Origin: Pleomorphomonas sp. PLEO
GTDB taxonomy: Bacteria; Pseudomonadota; Alphaproteobacteria; Rhizobiales; Pleomorphomonadaceae
Direction: 5' to 3'
DNA: 64,000 nt
Assembly (NCBI RefSeq): GCF_041320595.1
Contig: NZ_CP166625.1
Location: 1,685,501-1,749,500, forward strand
Part shown: positions 28,272-37,416 of the stretch, piece by piece
How the letters are laid out: each line of letters opens with the position of its first letter
Numbering within the stretch: position 1 is the first letter of the stretch
Notes under the pieces: model-generated
Seen by the model: the letters and a program-made list of their open reading frames with translations, nothing else
Databases searched by the model: none
Told to the model about the DNA's origin: nothing
Position numbers and translations under genes: made by a program

Positions 28272-29192
28272 ATGTTCGGGCTTTCCAACACTTTTCCGGC
28301 GACGCATGCGAGGGGGATTAAGGCCGGCGAGGGCGCGCCGCTCGGTTGCCTGGGCGCGCTGGAGGTGCGGCTCGCCCGTTCCACCGCCGAGGTGCGCGCC
28401 GCCCAGGCGCTGCGCTACCGCGTGTTCTACGGCGAGATGCAGGCGACGGCCGATCCGCGCACCTTTCTCCGCCGCCGCGACGTCGATGCCTTCGATCGCT
28501 ATTGCGATCATCTCTTGGTGCTCGATCAGGATGACATCGAGATCCGGCCGTTCCGCAAGGCGCGGCCGCGTATCGTCGGCACCTACCGTCTGCTGCGCCA
28601 GAGCGTGGCCGAGCGGCATCGCGGCTTCTACACGGCCGGCGAATTTGCCATCGAGCCGCTGCTGGCTCGCCATGCCGGCCTGGAGTTCCTGGAACTTGGC
28701 CGTTCCTGTGTCATGAAGCCTTATCGTAGCAAGCGCACCGTCGAGCTGCTGTGGCAGGGCATCTGGGCCTATGTGCTCAACCACGGCATCGACGCCATGA
28801 TCGGCTGCGCCTCCTTCGAAGGCACCGATCCCGAGGCGCTGGCCCGGCCGCTGTCCTTCCTGCACCACCATGCCTCGGCCGACGCGGACTGGCGGGTGGA
28901 AGCGCGGCCGGAGCGGGCCGTCGCCATGAACCGACTGCCGATCGAGGCGGTGGATATGCGCTCGGCGCTCGCCGGCATGCCGCCGCTGATCAAGGGCTAT
29001 CTCCGGCTCGGCGCCATGGTCGGCCAAGGTGCCGTCGTCGACCGTCCGTTCGGCACCACCGACGTGATGATCGTGCTGCCGGTCGACCGCATCTCCGAGC
29101 GCTATGTTCGTTATTATGGAGCTGATGCCAGCCGCCATGCCCGATCCGGAGAAGATACGGCGCCTCGTGGCGTAATGTGTTCGATTTTTTAA
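28272..29192 (+). CDS. olsB: OlsB-type N-acyltransferase (ornithine-lipid synthesis)
   Basis: This 306-residue GNAT-like protein belongs to the hemolysin-like acyltransferases that transfer a 3-hydroxyacyl group from ACP to ornithine. Family marks are VRLARSTAEVRAAQALRYRVFYGEM, DAFDRYCDHLLVLD, VGTYRLLRQ and FLELGRSCVMKPYRSKRTVELLWQGI. The ATG at 28272 has a GAGGT ribosome site and lies in an otherwise open frame from 28134. No olsA follows. Next on the strand are a PmtA-like methyltransferase and a DedA protein, consistent with a membrane-lipid locus. Identical 18-bp direct repeats lie at 28188 and 29206. Confidence 0.78.
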   Translation: MFGLSNTFPATHARGIKAGEGAPLGCLGALEVRLARSTAEVRAAQALRYRVFYGEMQATADPRTFLRRRDVDAFDRYCDHLLVLDQDDIEIRPFRKARPRIVGTYRLLRQSVAERHRGFYTAGEFAIEPLLARHAGLEFLELGRSCVMKPYRSKRTVELLWQGIWAYVLNHGIDAMIGCASFEGTDPEALARPLSFLHHHASADADWRVEARPERAVAMNRLPIEAVDMRSALAGMPPLIKGYLRLGAMVGQGAVVDRPFGTTDVMIVLPVDRISERYVRYYGADASRHARSGEDTAPRGVMCSIF

Positions 29193-29362
29193 ATGGATTG
29201 CAAAACGACAGACTGCCGACATGCAGACGTGAGACATCGATCAGCATGGAACTTCGGAAAAGAACAAATTCTTTTCTTCGTGCTGTGGGATGTTAAACGT
29301 GCTGCCAATTTCAAATGACCAATATCGGGCCGTGTCCTTCGCCATGACGAGGGAGGGCCGGC

Positions 29363-29944
29363 ATGTCGCTGTCTGACGCCCTGCTGTTCATCCGCGAATG
29401 GTTTCGCAATCCCCGCAGCGTTGCCGCCATCTTCCCGTCCGGGACCGCCCTGGCCTCGTTGATAACGAAAGAAATTTCGGCGAACACCGGCCCCGTCGTC
29501 GAGCTCGGACCGGGCACCGGCGCGTTCACGCAGGCTTTGCTGAAGCGGGGCGTCAGGCAACAGGACCTGACGCTGATCGAATACAGCTCCGATTTCGCGC
29601 GCCTGTTGCAAACGCGGTTTCCCCAGGCCCGCGTTCTCTGGATGGACGCGGCCGGCCTCGACCGCAACGGGTTGTTCGACGGCGCACCGGTCGGCGCGGT
29701 GGTCTGCGGCCTCGGCTTTCTCAATATGCCGGAGGACAAGATCAGGGCGATCCTCAAGGGGGCGTTCGGCTATGTGCGCCCCGGCGGATCCTTCTTTCTC
29801 TTCACCTATGGAGCGCGCTGCTCGGTGCCGGATGCAACGCTCGCCGCATTGGATCTGCAGGCGATCTGGGTCGGCCGGACTTTCCAGAATATTCCGCCGG
29901 CGTCGGTCTATCGGATCGAGCGGCGTTCCGGGAATGGAGGCTGA
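29363..29944 (+). CDS. pmtA: PmtA-like phospholipid N-methyltransferase
   Basis: This 193-residue class I SAM methyltransferase opens with FIREWFRNPRSVAAIFPSGTALA and has motif I VVELGPGTGAFTQALLKRGV. The PSG segment followed by VELGPGTG is characteristic of the small rhizobial phosphatidylethanolamine N-methyltransferases (PmtA) and their KsgA-like relatives. Motif II is near ARVLWMDAAGLD. It would methylate PE towards phosphatidylcholine at the inner membrane. It lies in the same transcript as the DedA gene, with a single base between stop and start. Confidence 0.75.
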   Translation: MSLSDALLFIREWFRNPRSVAAIFPSGTALASLITKEISANTGPVVELGPGTGAFTQALLKRGVRQQDLTLIEYSSDFARLLQTRFPQARVLWMDAAGLDRNGLFDGAPVGAVVCGLGFLNMPEDKIRAILKGAFGYVRPGGSFFLFTYGARCSVPDATLAALDLQAIWVGRTFQNIPPASVYRIERRSGNGG

Positions 29945-29945
29945 G

Positions 29946-30578
29946 ATGGACGCGACGCACCTCGTGGCGATGGTGTTGAGCTTCGGCCTGCCGGGCCTGC
30001 TGTTCATCGCCTTGGCCGAAAAATTCACGCCGATCATCCCCTCCTACGTCCTGCTGATGCTGATCGGTATGACCATTTCCAACAGCGCCATGCTGGTCCT
30101 GGCGATCCTGGCTACGGCGACCGGATCTCTGACCGGATCCGTTATCTGGTATGGGGTGGGGCGCCTGTTCGGGGCGGTGCGTGTCGAGGCCATCGTCGCC
30201 CGCTTCGGCAAATATGTGTTCTTCAGCGGGCAGCATTACCAGCACCTCGCCAACGCCTATCGGCGCAACCATTTCTGGGTGACGCTGTTCGGCCAGACCA
30301 TTCCCGTCGCCCGCATCTACCTGGCGCTGCCGGCCGGCGTATTCGCCATCCAGCCGGTTGTCTTCGTCGTTGCCGCGGGCTTCGGCATCGTGCTGTGGAA
30401 CGCACCTTTCCTGACGCTTGGCTATCTTTTGCGCGGCGGCGGCCACGACCCGGTGCACGTCGGCTTCTGGGTTTCCGCCGCCCTGGTGGCCACGGAGATG
30501 ACGATCCTTGTCGGCTATCGGTTGCGCGGGATGATCATCAGGCGATGGGAGCGATGCCCCGCTGGCGCAAGCTCGTGA
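29946..30578 (+). CDS. DedA family membrane protein
   Basis: This 210-residue protein begins at the ATG at 29946, after GGAGG. Conserved DedA features include GLLFIALAEKFTPIIPSYVLLMLIGM, SVIWYGVGRLFG and the loop VTLFGQTIPVARIYLALPAGV with the functional Arg. About five TM segments are visible. DedA proteins act in lipid carrier or phospholipid flipping, which matches the lipid-synthesis genes just upstream. Confidence 0.88.
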   Translation: MDATHLVAMVLSFGLPGLLFIALAEKFTPIIPSYVLLMLIGMTISNSAMLVLAILATATGSLTGSVIWYGVGRLFGAVRVEAIVARFGKYVFFSGQHYQHLANAYRRNHFWVTLFGQTIPVARIYLALPAGVFAIQPVVFVVAAGFGIVLWNAPFLTLGYLLRGGGHDPVHVGFWVSAALVATEMTILVGYRLRGMIIRRWERCPAGASS

Positions 30579-30647
30579 CTTCAACGGATGCGACCTATAT
30601 CCACCGCGCATATCGGGCTGCTTCACTGGGCGGCTGGGTAGAAATAA

Positions 30648-30673
30648 ACAGGTAGACTTACAAGTTTACCTGT
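30648..30673. promoter_or_regulatory. 26-bp near-perfect palindrome, MarR operator (left copy)
   Basis: ACAGGTAGACTT and AAGTTTACCTGT are 12-bp arms, one mismatch apart, around a 2-bp centre. The same site, less symmetric, precedes the intact marR at 37558-37583. It therefore probably binds that MarR, although the gene behind it here is broken. Confidence 0.6.
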
Positions 30674-30830
30674 CGAAATGTATGTCTCGGTCATGAGCAC
30701 ACCCTTCGACATGCCACCCGAGACGATCGTTACCGAGCTGACGCTGGCCGTCGGTCAGTTGCTGCGTCGCTTGCGCGCCGAGACCAATCCCGATGGCCTC
30801 ACCTGGTCGCAGACCACGGCGCTGGCCCGG
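30654..30830 (+). repeat. 177-bp direct repeat, left copy
   Basis: It aligns without gaps to 37564-37740 with six differences by my reading, offset by 6910 bp. It contains the operator half and first 46 codons of marR. The two copies bracket the tetR-MFS-RND genes. Confidence 0.9.
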
Positions 30831-30854
30831 ACGCGCCGCGCCGGTTGCCAATAG
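30693..30854 (+). pseudogene. Truncated marR remnant
   Basis: The frame MSTPFDMPPETIVTELTLAVG matches the N-terminus of the intact MarR encoded at 37603-38043 for 46 codons. It then diverges to TRRAGCQ and a stop, and everything after the start of the recognition region is lost. The break falls exactly where the 177-bp direct repeat ends. It is the 5' scar of a duplication or insertion event. Confidence 0.85.
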
Positions 30855-30882
30855 GGGCGGATGTCGCCTTGCAAAATCGAAC

Positions 30883-30911
30883 TTGATCGTAACGAACACG
30901 TTCGTTATAAG
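30883..30911 (+). promoter_or_regulatory. tetR promoter with operator in the spacer
   Basis: -35 TTGATC (30883-30888), a 17-bp spacer and -10 TATAAG (30906-30911) form a good promoter. The palindrome TAACGAAC-AC-GTTCGTTA (30890-30907) fills the spacer and touches the -10, as expected for an autorepressing TetR. The start codon at 30918 is only 6 bp after the -10, so the mRNA would be nearly leaderless. Confidence 0.65.
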
Positions 30912-30917
30912 TGGCGC

Positions 30918-31673
30918 ATGAAACAGACGCCGCCGTCCTCCGTTACCCATTCGTCCACCCAAGTGGTCAGCCGCCGTGAGCGCCCCGCCAAGGTGGCATT
31001 GACGCGCGAACTGATCGTTGCCACCGCCCTCGACATCCTCAACGAAGAGGGGCTCGAGAAGGTGACGATGCGGGCGATCGCCGGCCGTCTCGATACCGGC
31101 CCGGCCTCGCTCTACGTCTACGTTCGCAACACCGAGGACCTGCATGCGCAGTTGCTCGATGCGCTGATATCGGGCGTTCCGGAGGCGGCGGCCGAGCGTC
31201 CCGGCGCCAGCGTCGGCGCGGCGGACTGGCGCGGGCAGCTCATCGGCCTGCTGATGACCTATACCGAACGGCTCTATAGCCACCCGGCCATTGCCCGCCT
31301 GTCGCTGTTCGCCCGGTCGAACGGGCCGAATTCGCTGAGGATGGCCGATGCCCTCCTGAAGCTGCTGCGGCAGGGCGGCGTGCCGGATGCCTCGGCCGCC
31401 TGGGCCATCGATCTGATGATGCATTTTGCCACCGCCACGGCGGCCGAGCAGAGTTCCGACCGGCACGAAAGCAAGATCGCCGCCACGGCGGACGCCATCG
31501 AGGCAGCGGACCCCGCCCTCTATCCCAACCTCGCGGCGATCGACCCGCTGCTGCTGTTCAGCGGCGAGGGGATCGAGCGCTACACCTGGGCCGTCAACGT
31601 GCTGATCGACGGCGTGCTGGCGGCGGTGCCGCCGGCGCCGGACACCAGCCGGCTGGCCTTCAAACGCGATTGA
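30918..31673 (+). CDS. TetR/AcrR family regulator
   Basis: This 251-residue regulator has an N-terminal HTH at about residues 25-70 (LTRELIVATALDILNEEGLEK, then RAIAGRLDTGPASLYVYVRN), typical of TetR proteins with a TetR_C-like ligand domain. It is followed on the same strand by MFS, adaptor and RND genes, so it is probably their drug-responsive repressor. It starts at the ATG at 30918 directly behind a palindrome-containing promoter. An in-frame extension back to 30861 would run through that promoter. Confidence 0.9.
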   Translation: MKQTPPSSVTHSSTQVVSRRERPAKVALTRELIVATALDILNEEGLEKVTMRAIAGRLDTGPASLYVYVRNTEDLHAQLLDALISGVPEAAAERPGASVGAADWRGQLIGLLMTYTERLYSHPAIARLSLFARSNGPNSLRMADALLKLLRQGGVPDASAAWAIDLMMHFATATAAEQSSDRHESKIAATADAIEAADPALYPNLAAIDPLLLFSGEGIERYTWAVNVLIDGVLAAVPPAPDTSRLAFKRD

Positions 31674-31822
31674 CCGAACCAAGCTGATCGCCGGCGATTG
31701 AAGCCGGCCTTCTTCCGCCCTCATCGGATCTCGGCCCGCTGAAGCCCCTGCTTCCGCGAACGCCCGATCCTTGCCGTTTTTCCGGATGCCGGTCGCATAG
31801 CGCCGGTGGAAAGGCTACCCCC

Positions 31823-33232
31823 TTGTCTTCTTCGCAATCTTCTTCCATTCCCCGGCCGAGCCTGATGGCGGTGCTCGCCGTCGTGCTGATCGCCGACGTG
31901 CTCGACCTCGTCGACGGCACGCTGACCAGCATCGCCGCGCCGGCCATCGCCCGCGATCTCGGCGGCGGCGCCGGTTTCATCAGTTGGCTCGGCACCGCCT
32001 ATACGCTGGCGCTCGGCGTCTTCCTGGTGCTGGGCGGGCGGCTCGGCGATCGCTTCGGCCAGCGGCGGCTGTTCCTGCTGGGCATGGCAGGGTTCACGCT
32101 GGCCTCGCTGGTCTGCTGCCTCTCCGTCACGCCGGGCACGCTGATCGGCGCCCGCTTCGTTCAGGGCGCCTTCGGGGCGCTGCTGATCCCGCAGGGCATG
32201 GCGATCCTGACCACCCTGTTTTCCCGCGCCGAGCTCGGCATCGCCTTCAGCGTGTTCGGGCCGGCGCTCGGCCTTTCGGCGGTGGCAGGGCCGCTGCTCG
32301 GCGGCCTGATCATCGACGCCGACATCGCCGGCCTTGGCTGGCGGCCGATGTTCTTGATCAACATCGTCATCGGCCTTATTGGCCTGCCCGCCGCCTGGTG
32401 GATACTGCCGAAGGTGCCGGCGCGGCCGGATGTCCGCCTCGACGGCCCCGGCTCGCTGCTGCTCGGCCTTGCCATGCTCACGGCGATCTATGGCTTGATC
32501 GGTGGAGCCCAAGCCGGATGGCTCGGCTGGGCGGGCGTCTCAATCGTCGCCTCGCTCCTGCTGTTCGCCGCCTTCGCCTGGCGACAGGCTACCGCCGAGG
32601 CGCCGATCATCCTTGCCTCGCTGTTCAGGAGCCGGGGGTTCGTCTCGGGCCTGATCGTCGGCTTTGCCTTCTTTGCCATGGTGAACGGCCTCGTCTTCAT
32701 CACCTCGCTGTTCCTGCAAAACACGCTGGCCGTCTCGCCCTGGGGCACGGCGCTGCGCATGTTGCCGATGACGCTCGGCATCATCGTCGCCTCGGCAGCC
32801 GGCATGGCGCTGATCCCGCGCCTTGGCCGGATGCTGGTGGTCATCGGGCTTGGCGTGACGCTGTTCGGCACCGGCTTGCTGGCGCTCGCCATCGGCCTTG
32901 GCGGCGGTACCCATCTGATTGCCCTTTCCGGCGCGCTGTTTGTGCTCGGCCTCGGCATGGGCAGCTGCTTCGGCACCATCTACGACATCGCGCTCGGCGA
33001 CATTTCGACCGAGGAGGCCGGCAGCGCCAGCGGTTCGCTCAGTGCCGCCCAGCAACTGGCGGCCAGCACCGGCATGGCCGTCATGAGCGCGACTTTCTTG
33101 AGCGAGGCGCCACGGCTGGCCGGTGATGGCGCGCTGCTCCTCTGCCTTGCCATCGCCGCGGTGGCCATCCTCGTCAGCCTGCCGCTGGTCGGCCTGATGC
33201 CACGCGCCGCCCCGGCCGAGCCGGTGCACTGA
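31823..33232 (+). CDS. MFS efflux transporter, DHA2 (EmrB/QacA) family
   Basis: This 469-residue drug:H+ antiporter has 14 predicted TM helices. Motif A reads GGRLGDRFGQRRLFLLG, motif D1-like VLDLVDGTLTSIAAPAIARDLG is in TM1, and motif C-like GPALGLSAVAGPLLGG in TM5. The start is a TTG at 31823 with AAAGG upstream; the N-terminus is Ser-rich. It lies between tetR and a periplasmic adaptor gene whose start follows within 13 bp, so the four genes form an efflux cassette. Confidence 0.9.
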   Translation: MSSSQSSSIPRPSLMAVLAVVLIADVLDLVDGTLTSIAAPAIARDLGGGAGFISWLGTAYTLALGVFLVLGGRLGDRFGQRRLFLLGMAGFTLASLVCCLSVTPGTLIGARFVQGAFGALLIPQGMAILTTLFSRAELGIAFSVFGPALGLSAVAGPLLGGLIIDADIAGLGWRPMFLINIVIGLIGLPAAWWILPKVPARPDVRLDGPGSLLLGLAMLTAIYGLIGGAQAGWLGWAGVSIVASLLLFAAFAWRQATAEAPIILASLFRSRGFVSGLIVGFAFFAMVNGLVFITSLFLQNTLAVSPWGTALRMLPMTLGIIVASAAGMALIPRLGRMLVVIGLGVTLFGTGLLALAIGLGGGTHLIALSGALFVLGLGMGSCFGTIYDIALGDISTEEAGSASGSLSAAQQLAASTGMAVMSATFLSEAPRLAGDGALLLCLAIAAVAILVSLPLVGLMPRAAPAEPVH

Positions 33233-33244
33233 ACGGTGACCCAA

Positions 33245-34324
33245 ATGAAACATCTGATCAGCGGGCTGGCGCTTGCCGCCGCCTTCACCCTGGGCAACTT
33301 GCCCCTCGCAACCGCCGCCGACCAATCGGTTCGCGCCGTGCTCACCGTGCGGCCGATCCACGCCGAGCGGCAGACCTGGACCGACAGCGTTGCCGCCGGT
33401 GGCTGGGTGGCCGCCTGGAGCGAGGCATCGATCGCCACCGAAATCGGCGACTACCGGATCGACGACCTCGCCGTCGATGTCGGCGATAGCGTCAAGAAAG
33501 GCGATGTGGTGGCCCGCCTCGCCGACGACCAACTGAAGGCGGCGGTCGCCGCCGGCGAAGCGGCGCTCGACAGTGCGAAGGCCGCCTATGACCTCGCCCA
33601 GTCGGACGCCCGCCGCGCCCAGCTGCTGGGGCCGACCGGCGGCCAGTCGAAACGCGAGCTGGAGGCGGCGGAAATCGCCGAACGCGTCGCCGCCGCCAAT
33701 GTGGCCGCCGCCGGGGCGGAACTTGAAACGCGCCGGCTGCGCCTTGCCAAGGCGACGCTGGTGGCGCCCGACGACGGCGTCATTTCAGTGCGACCGGCCG
33801 TGCTCGGCGCCGTCGCCTCGGCCGGCACGGAGCTCTATCGCCTCGTCCGCCAGAACCGGGTCGAATGGCGGGCCGAGGTAGCGGCCGACGCCGCCCTCCG
33901 GATCAAGCCCGGCATGACGGCGACACTGACGGAAAAGGACAGGAGCCTGTCGATCGGCGTCGTGCGCTTGGTCGGCCCGACGCTGATCAGCGCCTCCGGT
34001 CGGGCGACCGTTTACGTCGACCTGCCGGCCGTCGGGGAACTCAAGCCCGGCGGCTATTTCGCCGGCCACATCGACACCGGCCGCCGGGAGGTTCTGACCC
34101 TGCCGGAAAGCGCGGTGCTGCTAAAGGATGCCAGCAGCTTCGTTTTCGTGGTGGACCCGAAGGGCACGGTGACGCGGCTCTCCGTGACCACCGGCGCCCG
34201 ACGCGACGGCCGGATCGCCGTCATCTCCGGCCTGTCTCCCGATGCGGCGGTGGCCGAAAGCGGCGTCGCCTTCCTGTTCGACGGCGCCGCCGTCGCCCTT
34301 GCCACCAACGAGGTGACGCCATGA
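33245..34324 (+). CDS. RND efflux periplasmic adaptor subunit
   Basis: This 359-residue membrane-fusion protein has a signal peptide (MKHLISGLALAAAFTLGNLP, cleavage near ATAA). It carries the biotinyl-lipoyl halves (GDYRIDDLAVDVGDSVKKGDVVARL and LRLAKATLVAPDDGVISVRPAVLG), a helical hairpin, a beta-barrel and a membrane-proximal domain ending LSPDAAVAESG. A GTG at 33236 is an alternative start. The stop overlaps the RND start in ATGA. It would connect the inner-membrane pump to a TolC-like channel, which is not encoded here. Confidence 0.92.
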   Translation: MKHLISGLALAAAFTLGNLPLATAADQSVRAVLTVRPIHAERQTWTDSVAAGGWVAAWSEASIATEIGDYRIDDLAVDVGDSVKKGDVVARLADDQLKAAVAAGEAALDSAKAAYDLAQSDARRAQLLGPTGGQSKRELEAAEIAERVAAANVAAAGAELETRRLRLAKATLVAPDDGVISVRPAVLGAVASAGTELYRLVRQNRVEWRAEVAADAALRIKPGMTATLTEKDRSLSIGVVRLVGPTLISASGRATVYVDLPAVGELKPGGYFAGHIDTGRREVLTLPESAVLLKDASSFVFVVDPKGTVTRLSVTTGARRDGRIAVISGLSPDAAVAESGVAFLFDGAAVALATNEVTP

Positions 34325-37300
34325 ACGTCTCAGCCTGGGCCGTTCGCAATCCGGTGCCGGTGGTGCTGCTGTTCGTGCTGCTCCTGGTCGGCGGCCTCAT
34401 TTCCTTCTCGCGGTTGGCCGTGCAGAGCTTTCCCGACCTCGATCTTCCCCTGGTTTTCATCGATTGCCAGCTCGACGGCGCGGCGCCCGACCAGCTCGAG
34501 ACCGACGCCGTGCGCAAGATCGAGGACAAGGTGGCGACGCTCGGCAAGCTCAACCACATCACCACCCGCATCGACGACGGCCGCGCCTCGATCATCGTCG
34601 AATTCCAGATCGACAAGGACCCGGAAGCCGCCCTCAACGAGGTGCGCAACGCCGTCGACAGCGTCCGCGCCGACCTGCCGGCCGACATGGAGGCGCCGAG
34701 CATCTCGCGGCAAACCGCGCAGGATACGCCGCTGATCGCCTTTGCCGCGACATCCGACGGGCTCGACGAGGCGGCGCTGTCCTGGTTCGTCGACAACGAC
34801 CTCAACCGCGCCTTGCGCGCCGTGCCCGGCGTCGGCGACGTCGCCCGCACCGGCGGCATCGACCGGGAGGTGACGGTCACCGTCGATCCGACCCGGCTCG
34901 CCGCCTTCGGCCTGACCATTGGCGAGGTGGCCGAGCGGCTGCGCACGGCGCAGGTCGACACTTCCGGCGGCCGCGTCGAGACGACGCTCAGCAAAAGCAG
35001 CATCCACCTTCAAGCGGCGGCCGGAACCGTCGACGCTCTCGGCAAGCTGGCCTTGCCGCTGGTCAATGGCGCGTCGGTGCCGCTATCGGAGGTGGCAGCG
35101 GTCGAGGATGGCCATGCCGAGCGCACCAGCCTTGCCTACCACGGCGGCGACCGGGCACTGCTCGTCGAGATCAAGCGCTCAAACGGCTATTCCGACATCG
35201 ACGTTGCCGAGGGCGTGCGCACCGCCGTTGCCCGCCTCGCCGCCGCGCGGCCGGATGCGCGGCTCGCCGAGGCGACGACGACGGTGACGGCGACAGAGAG
35301 CGACTATCGCGCGTCGATGCATATGCTCTACGAGGGTATCGGCCTCGCCGTGCTGGTGGTCTTCGCCTTCCTTGGCTCGCTGCGCGCCACCATCGTCGCG
35401 GCGGCGGCGCTGCCGCTGGCCCTGGTGCCGACCTTCCTCGCCATGGAGTGGTTCGGCTTCAGCCTCAACGCGGTGTCGCTGTTGGCGCTGTCGCTGGTGA
35501 TCGGCGTGCTGGTCGACGACGCCATCGTCGAGGTGGAGAACATCGAGCGGCACCTTCGGGCCGGCGGCACGCCGCGCGAGGCCACCATCGTGGCGACGCA
35601 GGAGATCGGCCTCGCGGTGGTCGCCACCACGCTGACACTGGTGGCGGTGTTCCTGCCGACCGCCTTCATCGGCGACGTGCCCGGCCTCATCTTCCGTCAG
35701 TTCGGCATCACCGCCTCGGCCGCCGTGCTGGCCTCGCTGCTGGTTGCCCGCCTGCTGACGCCGATGATGGCCGCGCGCCTCCTCAAGCCCGGTAAGTCGC
35801 GCGGCGAGGCGGCCGACGGCCCTGTCATGCGCACCTACCTCAGGTTCGTGCGTGGCTGCCTCCGGTTTCGCAAGACGACGCTCGCCGCCGCCTTGCTGTT
35901 CGTCGGCGCCTCTTTTGCGTTGATGCCGCTGCTCGACACCGCCTTCGTGCCTCCCTCCGACATCGCCCAGACCAGCGTGGAGATTACGCTGCAGCCGGGC
36001 AGCACGCTGACCGCCACCGACAAGGTGGCGCGCCAGGCGGCGGGGCTGATCGGCGCCGTGCCGGACGTCCGTTCGGTACTGACGCGGGTGGGCACCGGCG
36101 CGGTGGCCGGCGCCGGACCGGACGCCGTGGCGAATGCCGACGTGACGTCGGCGCTGATCACCGTCGACCTGGCGCCGTTTGGAACGCGGCAACGCTCGCA
36201 GCAGCGCATCGAGCAGGATATCCGGGCGGCGCTCGCCGTGCTGCCGGGGGTGCGCGTCGCGGTCGGCGGCAGCGCCGACGGCGTCAAGCTCGACGTGGTG
36301 CTGGCCAGCAACGATGCCACCGCCCTCGGCCGCGCCACCGAGGCGGTCGAGACCGAGATGCGGACGATCCCCGGGCTCGGCGCGGTGACCTCGACGGCGG
36401 CGCTGGAAGCGCCGGAACTTGCCGTGGTGCCGGACCTTGCCCGCGCCGACGCGCTCGGCGTGACGCCGGCCGCCATCGCCTCGATCGTACGCATCGCCTC
36501 GGCCGGCGATTATGCGGTCAACCTGCCCAAGCTCGACCTCGGCGAGCGGCAGTTGCCGATCCGCGTCCGCTTGCCGGACGGGCTGGCCGAAAGCCCGGAC
36601 ACGCTGGCCGCGCTCAGGGTCGGCGGCACGGGTGGCAGCGTCGATCTCGGCACGGTGGCCGCCCTTTCGATGCGAACCGGACCGGTGGCCATCACCCGCT
36701 TCGACCGCGAACGCTATGCCTCGATCAGCGCCGAGCTGAACGGCCGCAGCATCGGCGCCGTCATGGACGAGGTGAAGGCGCTGCCGTCGGTGCGCGGCTT
36801 GCCGGCCGGGGTGCGCCTGGTCGACGAGGGTGAGGTGGAGCGGATGAACGGCATGTTCTCCGGCTTCCTGTTCGCCTTCGTCATCGGCATCCTCTGCATC
36901 TACGGCGTGCTGGTGCTGCTGTTTCACGATTTCCTGCAGCCGTTCACCATCCTCGCGGCCATTCCGCTGTCGCTCGGCGGCGCCCTGTTGCCGCTGGTGG
37001 TCACCGGCACCAGCTTTTCCATGGCGACGGCCATCGGCATGCTGATGCTGGTGGGCATCGTCACCAAGAACTCCATCCTGATCGTCGAATATGCCGCCGC
37101 CGCGCAGCTCGCCGGTCGCAGCCGGTTCGACGCGCTGACGGAGGCCTGCCACAAGCGGGCGCGGCCGGTGGTGATGACGACGCTGGCGATGATCGGCGGC
37201 ATGGCGCCGGTGGTGCTCGGCCTCTCCGGTGGCGACCCGAGCTTCCGCCGGCCGATGGGGCTGGTGGTGATCGGCGGCCTGACCCTGTCGACGCTCCTCA

Positions 37301-37416
37301 GCCTCGTCGTGGTGCCGGTGGTCTACAGCGCGGTCGACGGACTGTCGCGCCGGCTGAAGCGGCTCGCGGAGCGGGGAGGGGAAGGGGAGGTTGCCGCGCA
37401 GCCGGCGAAACCGTAA
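34321..37416 (+). CDS. RND efflux permease (AcrB/MexF-like superfamily)
   Basis: This 1031-residue inner-membrane pump starts MNVSAWAVRNPVPVVLLFVLL. It has twelve TM helices in two halves with two large periplasmic porter loops. TM4 carries the proton-relay pair D399 and D400 (GVLVDDAIVEVENIERHL), and TM10 has the matching lysine in VGIVTKNSILIVEYA. The sequence is nearer the broad HAE1/heavy-drug branch than the metal CzcA branch, but the substrate is not determined. The gene ends 148 bp before the right direct repeat. Confidence 0.93.
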   Translation: MNVSAWAVRNPVPVVLLFVLLLVGGLISFSRLAVQSFPDLDLPLVFIDCQLDGAAPDQLETDAVRKIEDKVATLGKLNHITTRIDDGRASIIVEFQIDKDPEAALNEVRNAVDSVRADLPADMEAPSISRQTAQDTPLIAFAATSDGLDEAALSWFVDNDLNRALRAVPGVGDVARTGGIDREVTVTVDPTRLAAFGLTIGEVAERLRTAQVDTSGGRVETTLSKSSIHLQAAAGTVDALGKLALPLVNGASVPLSEVAAVEDGHAERTSLAYHGGDRALLVEIKRSNGYSDIDVAEGVRTAVARLAAARPDARLAEATTTVTATESDYRASMHMLYEGIGLAVLVVFAFLGSLRATIVAAAALPLALVPTFLAMEWFGFSLNAVSLLALSLVIGVLVDDAIVEVENIERHLRAGGTPREATIVATQEIGLAVVATTLTLVAVFLPTAFIGDVPGLIFRQFGITASAAVLASLLVARLLTPMMAARLLKPGKSRGEAADGPVMRTYLRFVRGCLRFRKTTLAAALLFVGASFALMPLLDTAFVPPSDIAQTSVEITLQPGSTLTATDKVARQAAGLIGAVPDVRSVLTRVGTGAVAGAGPDAVANADVTSALITVDLAPFGTRQRSQQRIEQDIRAALAVLPGVRVAVGGSADGVKLDVVLASNDATALGRATEAVETEMRTIPGLGAVTSTAALEAPELAVVPDLARADALGVTPAAIASIVRIASAGDYAVNLPKLDLGERQLPIRVRLPDGLAESPDTLAALRVGGTGGSVDLGTVAALSMRTGPVAITRFDRERYASISAELNGRSIGAVMDEVKALPSVRGLPAGVRLVDEGEVERMNGMFSGFLFAFVIGILCIYGVLVLLFHDFLQPFTILAAIPLSLGGALLPLVVTGTSFSMATAIGMLMLVGIVTKNSILIVEYAAAAQLAGRSRFDALTEACHKRARPVVMTTLAMIGGMAPVVLGLSGGDPSFRRPMGLVVIGGLTLSTLLSLVVVPVVYSAVDGLSRRLKRLAERGGEGEVAAQPAKP

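Noticed and set aside
30861-30917. N-terminal extension of the TetR protein (MSPCKIELDRNEHVRYKWR)
   Set aside because: It would be translated through the promoter and operator at 30883-30911. The ATG at 30918 fits the family.
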